Source: Aquabacterium sp. NJ1
GTDB lineage: Bacteria > Pseudomonadota > Gammaproteobacteria > Burkholderiales > Burkholderiaceae_C
NCBI RefSeq assembly: GCF_000768065.1
Contig: NZ_JRKM01000001.1
Coordinates: 1,488,001-1,552,000 of the forward strand
Direction: 5' to 3'
Length of the DNA stretch: 64,000 nt
The notes beneath the pieces are model-generated. The model had not been told where the DNA came from, did not search any database, and worked only from the letters and a program-made list of their open reading frames with translations. This document shows, one piece after another, positions 18,070-25,659 of the stretch. The position numbers and the translations under genes were made by a program. Each line of letters starts with the position of its first letter. Within the stretch, counting starts at the first letter, position 1.

Positions 18070-18297
18070 TTAAGCCAGAACGGAAGTGGCGTTGAACAAC
18101 GTCTGGCAACTCCAGACACTAAGTGCGCTTGCAAGTACCACCACAAACAGGTAGCAGAGCAAGTGCTGAGTGACACCCATCGGCTTGCGAGGCGGCTCCT
18201 TGCTGTGTGTCAGCCCGGTGAGCCAGGTCCAGAAGCGTTGGGTGAACCGTGGCAGCTTTGCCAGGGCGTCGCGGTTGTCGATCGGATTGGGTCGCAT
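18070..18297 (-). CDS. Small single-pass membrane protein upstream of the desaturase-like gene
   Basis: A 75-residue hypothetical protein with a polar N-terminus (about 43 residues, KLPRFTQRFWTWLTG) and one hydrophobic helix (LLCYLFVVVLASALSVWSC). No family is recognised. It lies 16 bases before the desaturase-like start, so the two probably form an operon. It could be an accessory subunit (inference). Confidence 0.5.
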   Translation of the reverse strand: MRPNPIDNRDALAKLPRFTQRFWTWLTGLTHSKEPPRKPMGVTQHLLCYLFVVVLASALSVWSCQTLFNATSVLA

Positions 18298-18469
18298 GGG
18301 GTAATCTCAGATTGGGTGGTTGAGGATTGCCTGGCCAGGTGACTCAATGATCATCAGCGGAGTGCCTCGATAGGACAGCCTATAGGCGAGGCTTCTTCGC
18401 ATATCCCGCGCTAGTTCAAACACCCTCAGCTATCATGAAAGCCGCCGAGCTAGCCTCCACAGACTTAGC
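18298..18469. promoter_or_regulatory. Divergent promoter region, desaturase operon / HTH-metalloprotease operon
   Basis: The 172-base spacer between the small membrane protein gene and the HTH-metalloprotease operon must hold promoters for both directions. I see no strong dyad. A short ATG frame at 18435 ends at once. Confidence 0.4.
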
Positions 18470-19294
18470 ATGCCGCGTCAATCCACACGCCTACACGTGC
18501 CGCACCTGCGCTACAAGCTTGATGTCTTGTGTGCGCAGCTTCGAAGAAACCAGGATTCCCTGGCGACCGAACTGTGCGTCTCGCCAAATACGCTGAGCGA
18601 GTACATCAACGGAGTCGCCTCTAAGCCCAGCAAGCCGCCAGAGTCGATGCCGGCCGCCAAAGTTGATCTGCTTGCCAAGTTGCTTCAGAGGTCGGGTCGA
18701 CAGGGGATTTCTTCCCAGCAGGCCGTGGACGCGTTGCGGTCGGCGGACAAGGATGTGTTCGCATCGCTCTTTCAACCGCGGCGTGCCGGGAACCTAGCGG
18801 AACTCCTCGCCGGACGGAGCAGTGAGTTGGTCATCACTACTTACGTCGTCCCGCTGCAAATGCGTCGTGCGTTGGCGGATCAGGACGCAGATGACAGGCC
18901 CGTCCCGAGTGGACCCGTTCGCCTCAATCACGCGGTGAGCGGAGTTAAGTTCCGGATCTTCACTGAACCGGGCGCTCGCCTGTTTTGCGCCTGTTCGTAC
19001 GGAGAGCATTTGATCCAGGTGATTCCTGGATCACGCCATTCTGGCTCTGTAACGAAGGCCTGGGAGTTGGTGCCCCAACCACCTGCTGACCACATTCAGT
19101 TCTTGCCTTCGGAGGGGCGGCACCGTTTCATCTTCATTCAGGCGTCAGCCCCAACTCTCCAAGCGCGAGCCTTGGAGCATGGACTCAAGGAGTCGTTGCA
19201 GGGCCACGAGATTGAGGCACTCGCCAGTCAGCTTGCCGATCTGCCTCTCGACAATGCGTGGAAATGGGGCGAAGTCGTGATCGAAGTGGAGTGA
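18470..19294 (+). CDS. Putative helix-turn-helix protein, first gene of twin-metalloprotease operon
   Basis: A 274-residue protein not assigned to a named family. Residues 12-48 look like a Cro/XRE-type helix-turn-helix (RYKLDVLCAQLRRNQDSLA, then CVSPNTLSEYING). After a linker and a helix (DLLAKLLQRSG), residues 95-274 are a mixed alpha/beta region with repeated beta-like stretches (VKFRIFTEPGARLFCACSYG and HRFIFIQA). That region could be a sensor domain. The stop lies 3 bases before the GTG of the next gene, so translation is coupled. By position it may be the operon's regulator or its sensor (inference). Confidence 0.62.
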   Translation: MPRQSTRLHVPHLRYKLDVLCAQLRRNQDSLATELCVSPNTLSEYINGVASKPSKPPESMPAAKVDLLAKLLQRSGRQGISSQQAVDALRSADKDVFASLFQPRRAGNLAELLAGRSSELVITTYVVPLQMRRALADQDADDRPVPSGPVRLNHAVSGVKFRIFTEPGARLFCACSYGEHLIQVIPGSRHSGSVTKAWELVPQPPADHIQFLPSEGRHRFIFIQASAPTLQARALEHGLKESLQGHEIEALASQLADLPLDNAWKWGEVVIEVE

Positions 19295-19297
19295 TGC

Positions 19298-20434
19298 GTG
19301 GCAGGCAAGTCTTCGGCAGGCGCTATCGTTGACGTGCAGGCCGCGCTACGCGGTGTCCTTGAAGAAATGATCCGTTTGGAAGGACTGCAAGCGAAGCCGG
19401 AAAGGAGCGCTGTGCAGTCACAACTCGATGTTCAGGCCTTGCTGCAGGCATGGCAGGAAGGAGATGTCGCGGCCTTAGGCCCGCACGGGGGGCAACTGAT
19501 CGCCTCATTGCACTCGAGCCCCGCGATTCGTAGTGCCCTGAGTTCTCTGCAGGCCCAGTCTTTCCCGCTCTTCGACGGTACGGGAAAGGTTGGGCGTTAC
19601 CTTGGAATGATCTCGCGGGCGCTCAAGCAGGATGGTGTTGATTTACCTTCCGGCATCCTGTTCGCCGAGTACCCCACGCACCGATTCAATGCCTGTGTCG
19701 TCTCCACGGCCCAGGGCAATCTGTGCCTGATAAACACGGGACTGATCAAGTTGCTGTATCACGTCAGCGTAGCGGCCAACTACGCTTACGACGAGGATGG
19801 GCGCCTGGGTGCTGTCGACAGCGCCCCGGTCAAGGTGGCTACTGCGCTTGTCCTCTCGGGCGTCGCACAGTATCTCGGTACAGGGGTGCACGTCCACGTC
19901 CAGGCCACCGGCCACGTGCTACCTCCCGAAGGTCTCTATGATGCGACTGCGCTAGCCTACGCGATGCGGTTGTTTGTTCTCGCGCACGAGATCGGGCATG
20001 TCGTGCTGGTGCACACCGAGGTCGAAGATGCACAGACGCGGGTGTGCGCGCTGGCGGAAACATCGGTGATCTGCCGCGAGCAACGGGATGAGTTTGCCGC
20101 CGATCGGTTCGCCCAGGACGTGCTGCTAAACATCGATCAGCATGGGTTCTTCGCCGAGCCTGTCGCGGCGGGCGGCCTTGCATTCCTAATGGTCCATGCA
20201 ATCGTTCTGCGTGTCTCGGCACAGCTCGGCCATGCCACCCCGATCAGGCCAGGAGATGAAGAGAGCCACCCACCAACGATGGAGCGAATTAAGGCACTGG
20301 ATGTCCATCTCGATACAACTTATGGTGAAGGCAACCGCGAGGCGCTAGGGCTGTGTGTCGTCCTTCAACGCATCCTGATTGCGATCGAACACTTCGAGAT
20401 CGTGGCCATCGGCGATGGCGTCGAGTTGCGATAG
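19298..20434 (+). CDS. HExxH metallopeptidase-like protein 1
   Basis: A 378-residue protein beginning at GTG 19298, three bases after the preceding stop. The zinc-binding motif HEIGH is at residues 230-234 inside a hydrophobic helix (AMRLFVLAHEIGHVVLVH). A downstream DEFAADRFA helix offers the third ligand, Glu265, the layout of gluzincin peptidases such as M48. The N-terminal 150 residues are helical and unrecognised. No signal peptide or transmembrane helix is seen, so it is probably cytoplasmic. It is followed after 8 bases by a second, only distantly similar metallopeptidase. Substrate unknown. Confidence 0.72.
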   Translation: MAGKSSAGAIVDVQAALRGVLEEMIRLEGLQAKPERSAVQSQLDVQALLQAWQEGDVAALGPHGGQLIASLHSSPAIRSALSSLQAQSFPLFDGTGKVGRYLGMISRALKQDGVDLPSGILFAEYPTHRFNACVVSTAQGNLCLINTGLIKLLYHVSVAANYAYDEDGRLGAVDSAPVKVATALVLSGVAQYLGTGVHVHVQATGHVLPPEGLYDATALAYAMRLFVLAHEIGHVVLVHTEVEDAQTRVCALAETSVICREQRDEFAADRFAQDVLLNIDQHGFFAEPVAAGGLAFLMVHAIVLRVSAQLGHATPIRPGDEESHPPTMERIKALDVHLDTTYGEGNREALGLCVVLQRILIAIEHFEIVAIGDGVELR

Positions 20435-20442
20435 CACCGCGC

Positions 20443-21507
20443 ATGATCTCGGATGACCTAGGTCCCAAGCACGCGAACCGGTTGTTTCGGACACCGGTGG
20501 GCACCGCCTCTGCGCGTCGGCTCCGAGCCGTTGACCTGAAGGCGTTCACTCCAAATACCGAGAGCGAGGTCGATCACTTCCTGGTGGCTTTCTGCGAGGG
20601 CTGGAGGCAGCGGGGGCACGAAGGCGCCCTTCCCGAGCGTCGTGGCGCACGAAAGGCGATGGATGAACAGGATCGTAACTTTCTGTGGCTGTGGGACCTC
20701 GCGCGAAAGGAGATCGGGCGGAAGAGGCGCGACCCATCTGTGGCCATCGCACCGCTACTGTCCCTAGGCAATCCCGTGATCATCCCCGGCCCGAGGCCAT
20801 TGATCGTCATGGCAGAAGGGCTCTGGTCGCTGATCATGAAGGTCGCGCTCGGAATTTTGGTCTGGGCTGATGGTCCCTCCGGTTATGAGGACGCGGGGCT
20901 CACGTTTGTGCGCCATGCATGCGAGGAGTGGCGCACCAACGATCCGGAGCGAGGGCCGCCCGGTAGAGCGGTAATCTCGCTGTCAACGCTCGACCAGGAC
21001 ATCACGACGTTCGCAGTGGGCCTGGCTCACGGATTCTTCACCTGGGCCTATTTGCATGAGCTGGGCCACTTTCGGCTTGGGCACCTCCCCAGTGCCGTGG
21101 TCGCTCGGGCTGCGCTGGCCGGTGATGATAGTCAGGGACAAGACCCGAAGGGCGAGGTGCGCGCGTACATGCACGCGGAAGAACTTCAGGCTGACGCCTT
21201 CGCAGCGGATGCGTATCTCCGCTTGATGCCCCTGGAGCTCACGGTGCGCGGGCGGATGGAGTTCGGCCAGCAGATCGATCACGCGCCCTTGATTGGTATG
21301 GAGGTCATCAATCTGGCAATGCGACTTGCAGGCCGCAGCGGCGACCTCACGTCCAGCACCCATCCGGCGCCCTTGACGAGGCGATCTGCGATGGCTGATT
21401 CGTTCGAACCAAGGTTCACGCTAGCGGGCAGAAGCTTCTACGCGGCCTGGACCGCCAGGCTGATTGAAGCGGGCGAGGCACTTGGCGTCCCTCGCCACCT
21501 GGTGTGA
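20443..21507 (+). CDS. HExxH metallopeptidase-like protein 2
   Basis: A 354-residue protein from the ATG at 20443. The zinc motif HELGH is at residues 205-209 (TWAYLHELGHFRLGH) and a second helix, EELQADAFAADAYL, holds the probable third ligand at Glu246/247. The order resembles the preceding protein: variable N-domain, HExxH helix, E-x-x-A-D helix, then a helical tail with HP near the end. Overall sequence identity by eye is low, so these are two diverged partners rather than a recent duplication. An earlier in-frame start would overlap the upstream gene. No export signal is seen. Both proteases could process each other or the HTH protein (inference). Confidence 0.72.
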   Translation: MISDDLGPKHANRLFRTPVGTASARRLRAVDLKAFTPNTESEVDHFLVAFCEGWRQRGHEGALPERRGARKAMDEQDRNFLWLWDLARKEIGRKRRDPSVAIAPLLSLGNPVIIPGPRPLIVMAEGLWSLIMKVALGILVWADGPSGYEDAGLTFVRHACEEWRTNDPERGPPGRAVISLSTLDQDITTFAVGLAHGFFTWAYLHELGHFRLGHLPSAVVARAALAGDDSQGQDPKGEVRAYMHAEELQADAFAADAYLRLMPLELTVRGRMEFGQQIDHAPLIGMEVINLAMRLAGRSGDLTSSTHPAPLTRRSAMADSFEPRFTLAGRSFYAAWTARLIEAGEALGVPRHLV

Positions 21508-21933
21508 TCGGCACGCGCAGCAAATGAAGTTGGTTCGTGATCCGAGTCCTGTTCGACTGAGCAACAACGAATTGCAGCTCTCAGCTGCCTCCAAAGCGGC
21601 AAAAACAACTGACTGACAATGGCATGCTCACGCAGCCAGGTACATCAAGCGAAAAAGTCGAAGTGCTTCCTTGACGAGGAATTCGCGAAGAGCTATGAAA
21701 ACGGGTGCGAACGTGCAGAGCGTATTGGCGCCGAAGTTGACAGCGCTACAGAGTGAAAGTTCACAGCGACTGGCAACTTCTGCGATAGAACGAAAGCCAC
21801 CATTTATTGCTATAGCGGTAGCAGGTGCCTGTGTCCAAAGTCAAGGTGAGATGGGGTGACATGGACGACCGCTTTCGCTGCGAACGAGCCGCTCATCGCC
21901 ATGGGCCGAAGGACCGCAACGGGTCGTCAGCGG
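21508..21933. other. Gene-free stretch after the metalloprotease operon
   Basis: About 425 bases, noticeably A/T-richer than the flanks, with no recognised gene. Open frames here are short and lack family features. It leads into the mobile-element scar at 22.2 kb. Confidence 0.4.
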
Positions 21934-22137
21934 TCATTTCGCCGATTTTGGTGGAGCATTCCCTTCTCGGTGCGTACGATCTCCGAGTGCGTTTGTGCGG
22001 GCAATGCGATGCTCGCAATCAAGTCTTCGGTACTCTTGCCGAATGCCGCGTATAGCTCCGGTCAGTGGTGCGAAATACAGCTGGGTGGCCTCTTTGGCCG
22101 CTAGCTGAATGTGAGTCCAAATGGACGACACGAGCAT
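21934..22137 (-). CDS. Possible small conserved hypothetical protein or remnant
   Basis: A 67-residue open frame from an ATG at 22137. SSIWTHIQLAAKEATQLYFA followed by PLTGAIRGI gives an amphipathic pattern like short proteins often seen beside mobile elements, but I cannot name the family. The lack of clear expression signals keeps this low. Confidence 0.28.
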   Translation of the reverse strand: MLVSSIWTHIQLAAKEATQLYFAPLTGAIRGIRQEYRRLDCEHRIARTNALGDRTHREGNAPPKSAK

Positions 22138-22230
22138 TCCTGTGGACTGAGACAGGTTCACGCTACGCCCAGGGTATTGATGTGTCAATGCCCCGATTTT
22201 CCGCGACGTACGTCAATTCGGCAGCAAGCT

Positions 22231-22350
22231 AGGGAAATCCGAAAAGTTCAAGAATGAATGAACAACTGGTTCCAAAATGAATGAGCAAAGCGCCGCTAAG
22301 TGAATGAATCACATGGCGGCCAAGTTCAAGAATGAACGACGCTCAACAGT
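22231..22350. repeat. IS-end-like repeat cluster, left copy
   Basis: CTAGGGAAA begins at 22229. It is followed by GTTCAAGAATGAATGAACAA (22246-22265), a looser copy GGTTCCAAAATGAATGAGCA near 22268, TGAATGAATCA, and GTTCAAGAATGAACG at 22324-22338. The same CTAGGGAAA prefix, full 20-mer and 15-mer recur at 48829-48883. Several short repeats in one orientation resemble the ends of insertion sequences with multiple terminal repeats. No transposase is present. The truncated flavoprotein gene ends just beyond. Confidence 0.65.
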
Positions 22351-22375
22351 ACTTGGCCCACATGTCGGTTCTCAC

Positions 22376-22660
22376 TCAGTTGTCGATGTGCAGGCCATCG
22401 GCAATCGCCACCTGCCCACCCATGCTGTAGCGCCCGCCGCCCACGGCCACCTTGCCGGGCCAGGCCGCCAAGGCCTTGGCCACATCAGCGGCCGTATGCG
22501 GTGAAGCAATGCGGGCCACGCGCACGCTGTAGAGTTGGGTGACGTTGCTGACCAGCAAGGACTCTGCAGCCAGCAACGGCGGCAGCCCGGGCGCTGCCAT
22601 CAGGCCTGCAGCCGCCAGCGATTGGGCGAGGACGCGCCGGCGGGGGAGTGATGTGGTCAT
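22376..22660 (-). pseudogene. Truncated FAD-linked oxidase (signal peptide and start of FAD domain)
   Basis: The frame codes for 94 residues: a Tat-like leader (SLPRRRVLAQSLAAAGLMA), then AADVAKALAAWPGKVAVGGG and RYSMGG, which is the beginning of a BBE/ALO-type FAD-binding domain. Family members run to about 450 residues, so more than three quarters is missing. The frame stops 26 bases beyond the repeat cluster, which probably marks the deletion or insertion junction. It cannot bind FAD as it stands. Confidence 0.72.
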
Positions 22661-22790
22661 GGAACGGGCCCTGCGGTTTGGATTTGTTTGATGTGTTGCG
22701 CAGGTTAGCGGAGGTGGAGGGCTGCCTGGAGCAAGGACGACGCCGATGCCTGGCCAAGGGGACAGGCAAGGTCGCAGCTATGGCACCGCA

Positions 22791-22976
22791 TCAATCATCG
22801 GCTAACAGCTTGCCCGCCTTGGCCCATGCATGCTTCGGTACCTCCTGGATAAGGACATCAACGCTTTCTGGCGGGCATCGAAGGATCTCAACAGCGATGC
22901 GCGTGACCTCCTGTACGAACTCACGCTTCTGGTCTGACGTACGGCCTGGGTGCATTTCCAATCGCAGGATGGGCAT
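22791..22976 (-). CDS. 4-oxalocrotonate tautomerase family protein
   Basis: A 61-residue protein starting MPILRLEMHPGRTSDQKREF. Pro2 becomes the catalytic N-terminal proline after Met removal, as in 4-oxalocrotonate tautomerase and YwhB-like enzymes. The helix EFVQEVTRIAVEIL and the strand VDVLIQEVPKHAWAKAG fit the short tautomerase fold. The ATG at 22976 is required to place Pro at position 2; upstream in-frame starts would bury it. Divergent from a LysR gene. Probably tautomerises a keto-enol acid of unknown identity. Confidence 0.82.
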   Translation of the reverse strand: MPILRLEMHPGRTSDQKREFVQEVTRIAVEILRCPPESVDVLIQEVPKHAWAKAGKLLADD

Positions 22977-23082
22977 AGGTTTCTCCGGTTTCATGCAGGG
23001 CGACATGCCCGCGTGGAGCCAGTGTTCCGCAATGCATGGCCGCGATAAAGATGCCATGATTCACGACATTCCAAACCTATAG

Positions 23083-23988
23083 GTGTTGAATGTGGACAAG
23101 CTCGCATCCATGGAGGCTTTCATTCGCGTGGTTGAATGCGGCAGCTTTGCAGGGGCGGCCGAAATAAGCGGCGTATCGGCAACCATGGTTGCCAAACAGA
23201 TCCGATCCATTGAAGAGCGGCTCGGCGCCCGCCTGTTGCACCGTACGACTCGCCGACATCAGTTGACTGAAATCGGACGTCTCTACCTTGAGCGGTGTCG
23301 TGCTGCGTTGGCCAGTGTCGAGTTGGCGGAATCCACTGCACTTGAATTGCAGAATTCCCCAAGAGGCCGGCTACGCATCGTTGCACCCGTTGGATACGGT
23401 GGGCGCACCCTCGCGCCGAAACTTGCTGGCTGGCTTGGCATGCACCCCAATGTCAGCGTTGATCTGACATTGGATGATCGACCAGAAGAGCAAGTCATCA
23501 AAGGGCACGAACTGGCGATTGTCATTGGTGACCTGCGCGAATCCACGCTGGTCGCTCGCCCCTTGCGCCCGTATCGTCGCATATTGGCTGCGGCGCCATC
23601 CTATCTGTCGGCACATGGCGCGCCTCAGCATCCAAGCGACCTTGCGCATCACGCATGTTTGGGCATTGGCTATTGGCGGCATCATGACCGATGGCATTTG
23701 CACGGACCTGGTAATCAGACCTGTGTCGTCAACGTGTGCGGTCGCTTTAGCGCCAACCAGGGTAGTGCGTTGGTGAGGGCCGCCGCGCATGGTGCGGGCA
23801 TCGTGCTCCAACCGCAAGACGCGCTCGAAGAAGAGATCGCTGCGGGTCGCCTGACTCCGGTGCTTCCTGCTTGGTCGTTCATGCCGACACCAGTTAACCT
23901 TGTTTACGCCCAGGATCGGCGCCCAACCGCGAAGCTACGCAGTGCGATTGATTTCCTGATCAGGCAATTGGGCGAATCGCACGTTTGA
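23083..23988 (+). CDS. LysR family transcriptional regulator
   Basis: A 301-residue LysR regulator starting at GTG 23083 (MLNVDKLASMEAFIRVVECG). The winged HTH continues SFAGAAEISGVSATMVAKQI and RSIEERLGARLLHRTTRR, followed by the LTEIG linker helix. The effector domain belongs to the large LysR group of aromatic/stress regulators (RLRIVAPVGYGGRTLAP). An ATG at 23110 is a possible alternative start. It diverges from the tautomerase gene with a 106-base spacer and probably controls it. Confidence 0.88.
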   Translation: MLNVDKLASMEAFIRVVECGSFAGAAEISGVSATMVAKQIRSIEERLGARLLHRTTRRHQLTEIGRLYLERCRAALASVELAESTALELQNSPRGRLRIVAPVGYGGRTLAPKLAGWLGMHPNVSVDLTLDDRPEEQVIKGHELAIVIGDLRESTLVARPLRPYRRILAAAPSYLSAHGAPQHPSDLAHHACLGIGYWRHHDRWHLHGPGNQTCVVNVCGRFSANQGSALVRAAAHGAGIVLQPQDALEEEIAAGRLTPVLPAWSFMPTPVNLVYAQDRRPTAKLRSAIDFLIRQLGESHV

Positions 23989-24050
23989 TACAAGGTTGGC
24001 CCCCTTGGTGGGCAACCGTCGTGCAATGGAATCGAAGAGGGAGCACAAAC

Positions 24051-24311
24051 ATGGAAGACGAGAACTTCGAAGCCGAATATGCAGCAGAGGAAGCAGATCG
24101 CCAACGCAAGGCTGAGCCTCCACCTGCACTGGGTCGCACCGAATTTCTCAGTTGGCGCTCACCGCGCGAGGCACAAAAGGGCCCGACCCTTCTCGACAAT
24201 CCACTCTGGCACTGGCTTGTGAGAACTCGCCACCCCGCGTACAGCGCCAACAATGCATTTGCTCAGCAGCTTCAGCAGAGCGTCGGCTGGGCGTGCCGTG
24301 CGCGACCTTGA
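24051..24311 (+). CDS. Short hypothetical protein, possibly truncated
   Basis: An 86-residue frame from the ATG at 24051, with GGGAG 7 bases upstream. It has an acidic start (MEDENFEAEYAAEEADRQRK) followed by FLSWRSPREAQKGPTLLDNP and LWHWLVRTRHPAYSANNAF. The middle looks like a conserved globular segment, while the last 18 residues look random, as if a frameshift or deletion cut the gene. No family named with confidence. Confidence 0.42.
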   Translation: MEDENFEAEYAAEEADRQRKAEPPPALGRTEFLSWRSPREAQKGPTLLDNPLWHWLVRTRHPAYSANNAFAQQLQQSVGWACRARP

Positions 24312-24722
24312 CCGCATCGCGATCATGGAGGTGGCTGGCCAAGTACCGTGTGGTTGACCGGTTCTGCGGGTTCTGCTGACATTCAGGCCGTGAGGCGACA
24401 GAGCGCTGCGCCCTGACTCGATCCTGTGGCCGCTGCTCCTGCAAGGTCTGCGCACGCAGTCATCTCGTTCCTGACGGTCGTAAGCCATGACGGCCGAAGC
24501 CAAGTGTGATGGGGGATCCCATCCGGTGCACCCATGGCTTCACTCAAGAACTTACACCACCTCCTGGGACATCACCATATCATTGGGTGCGGAACAGATG
24601 GTGCATCAGCCATTAAGCGTTCCTTCAGAATCGCACGGCAACAATGCCAAGCAGCAGGACAGCAGAGGCCGCATACAGATGAACGAACTGTCATGTGCCA
24701 ACCCTCTTCATTGGAGCCTTCC
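24312..24722. other. Gene-free stretch before the PepSY operon
   Basis: About 410 bases without a supported gene. The promoter of the PepSY operon is expected near its right end, where the composition is A/T-richer (ACATCACCATATCATTGGG). I see no clear promoter boxes. Confidence 0.4.
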
Positions 24723-25148
24723 ATGAAATGCCTAAGCTCATTACGTCATGGCTTGTTGGTTCTATCGCTGGGTCTGGCCGTCCTGCCCACGTGGGCCAGC
24801 GATGATTGCGATGCGCCGGTGAGTCGCTGGCAGTCCCGCGAAGCTTTGGCGCGGTGGGCATCCGCACAGGGCTGGCAGATCAAGCGGCTGAAGATTGATG
24901 ACGGCTGCTATGAAGTTCTCGGCACGGATGCTCAAGGCCGCAGGTTCAAAGCCAAGATCGATCCGGAAACCTTGAAGGTGTTGAAGATGAAGCAAGCCGA
25001 CCACCAACGTGCCCGGGAACGCGACCGCGACCGCGACCGCGATGGCGCGGGTGCTGCGAATCACCACCGACCGCCGCAGCCGGATGGCGCCGCCGTGCCA
25101 GCGACTTCGCCTGCATCAGGAGCCGCGCCGCGCGGCCTGGTTGAGTAA
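24723..25148 (+). CDS. Secreted PepSY-domain protein
   Basis: A 141-residue protein from the ATG at 24723. It has a signal peptide (HGLLVLSLGLAVLPTWA, cleavage after WAS) followed by a short PepSY domain: SREALARWASAQGWQIKRLK, then YEVLGTDAQGRRFKAKIDPE. PepSY domains in this family sit in the periplasm and are often encoded with flavin or heme redox proteins. Residues about 98-106 are RERDRDRDRD, from a GCGACC repeat. The proline/alanine-rich tail is low complexity. First gene of a four-gene redox operon. Confidence 0.8.
   Translation: MKCLSSLRHGLLVLSLGLAVLPTWASDDCDAPVSRWQSREALARWASAQGWQIKRLKIDDGCYEVLGTDAQGRRFKAKIDPETLKVLKMKQADHQRARERDRDRDRDGAGAANHHRPPQPDGAAVPATSPASGAAPRGLVE
25021..25043 (+). 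repeat. GCGACC tandem repeat inside the PepSY gene
   Basis: Three perfect GCGACC units and a partial fourth encode the RD repeat. Length change by one unit keeps the frame, so any variation would alter only the RD tract length. Confidence 0.7.
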
Positions 25149-25172
25149 TCCCCTACCCACAGGAGCATCGCC

Positions 25173-25649
25173 ATGTTCAAACCTCTTATGACCCTTTTGG
25201 CCACCGCCTGCGCGCTGGCCCTTCCCGCCGTGGCGCAAAGCCGTCCGCTCACGCTGACCGCCCAGCTCAAGAACTACGGCGGCGATGGTGCCTACCTGGC
25301 GGCGTACCTGACCGATGCCAAAGGTGCCTATGTACGCACGCTGTGGGTGGCCGGCGGCAAGGCCAAGTACTACCGGCACCTGTCTGACTGGAACCGCCTT
25401 TCTGGCGGGGACAGCAAACGCCTGAACGGCGTGACCGGCGCCAGTGTGGGGGCGGGACGCACGCTCAAGGTCACCGCTGATCTTGCGGATGCGCTGATTG
25501 ACGCGGGCTACGAAATTCGCCTCGACGCTGCCGCAGAAGACATGCGAGACAGCCCATCGGAAGTCCGCATCCCGCTGTCCACCGCCAACGCCGGCAAGCC
25601 GCAGGCCGGCAAGCAGTACATCCAGTCCGTGATGTTCCAACTCAAATGA
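25173..25649 (+). CDS. DUF2271 periplasmic protein
   Basis: A 158-residue secreted protein with a signal peptide (TLLATACALALPAVAQS) and a DUF2271 domain: LTAQLKNYGGDGAYLAAYLT, then YVRTLWVAGGKAKYYRHLSD and TGASVGAGRTL. DUF2271 proteins are regularly encoded with PepSY reductases and ApbE, as here, and are thought to be periplasmic redox or flavinylated partners. It starts 24 bases after the PepSY gene and ends 10 bases before the reductase gene. Confidence 0.82.
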   Translation: MFKPLMTLLATACALALPAVAQSRPLTLTAQLKNYGGDGAYLAAYLTDAKGAYVRTLWVAGGKAKYYRHLSDWNRLSGGDSKRLNGVTGASVGAGRTLKVTADLADALIDAGYEIRLDAAAEDMRDSPSEVRIPLSTANAGKPQAGKQYIQSVMFQLK

Positions 25650-25659
25650 TCGGGCGCGA

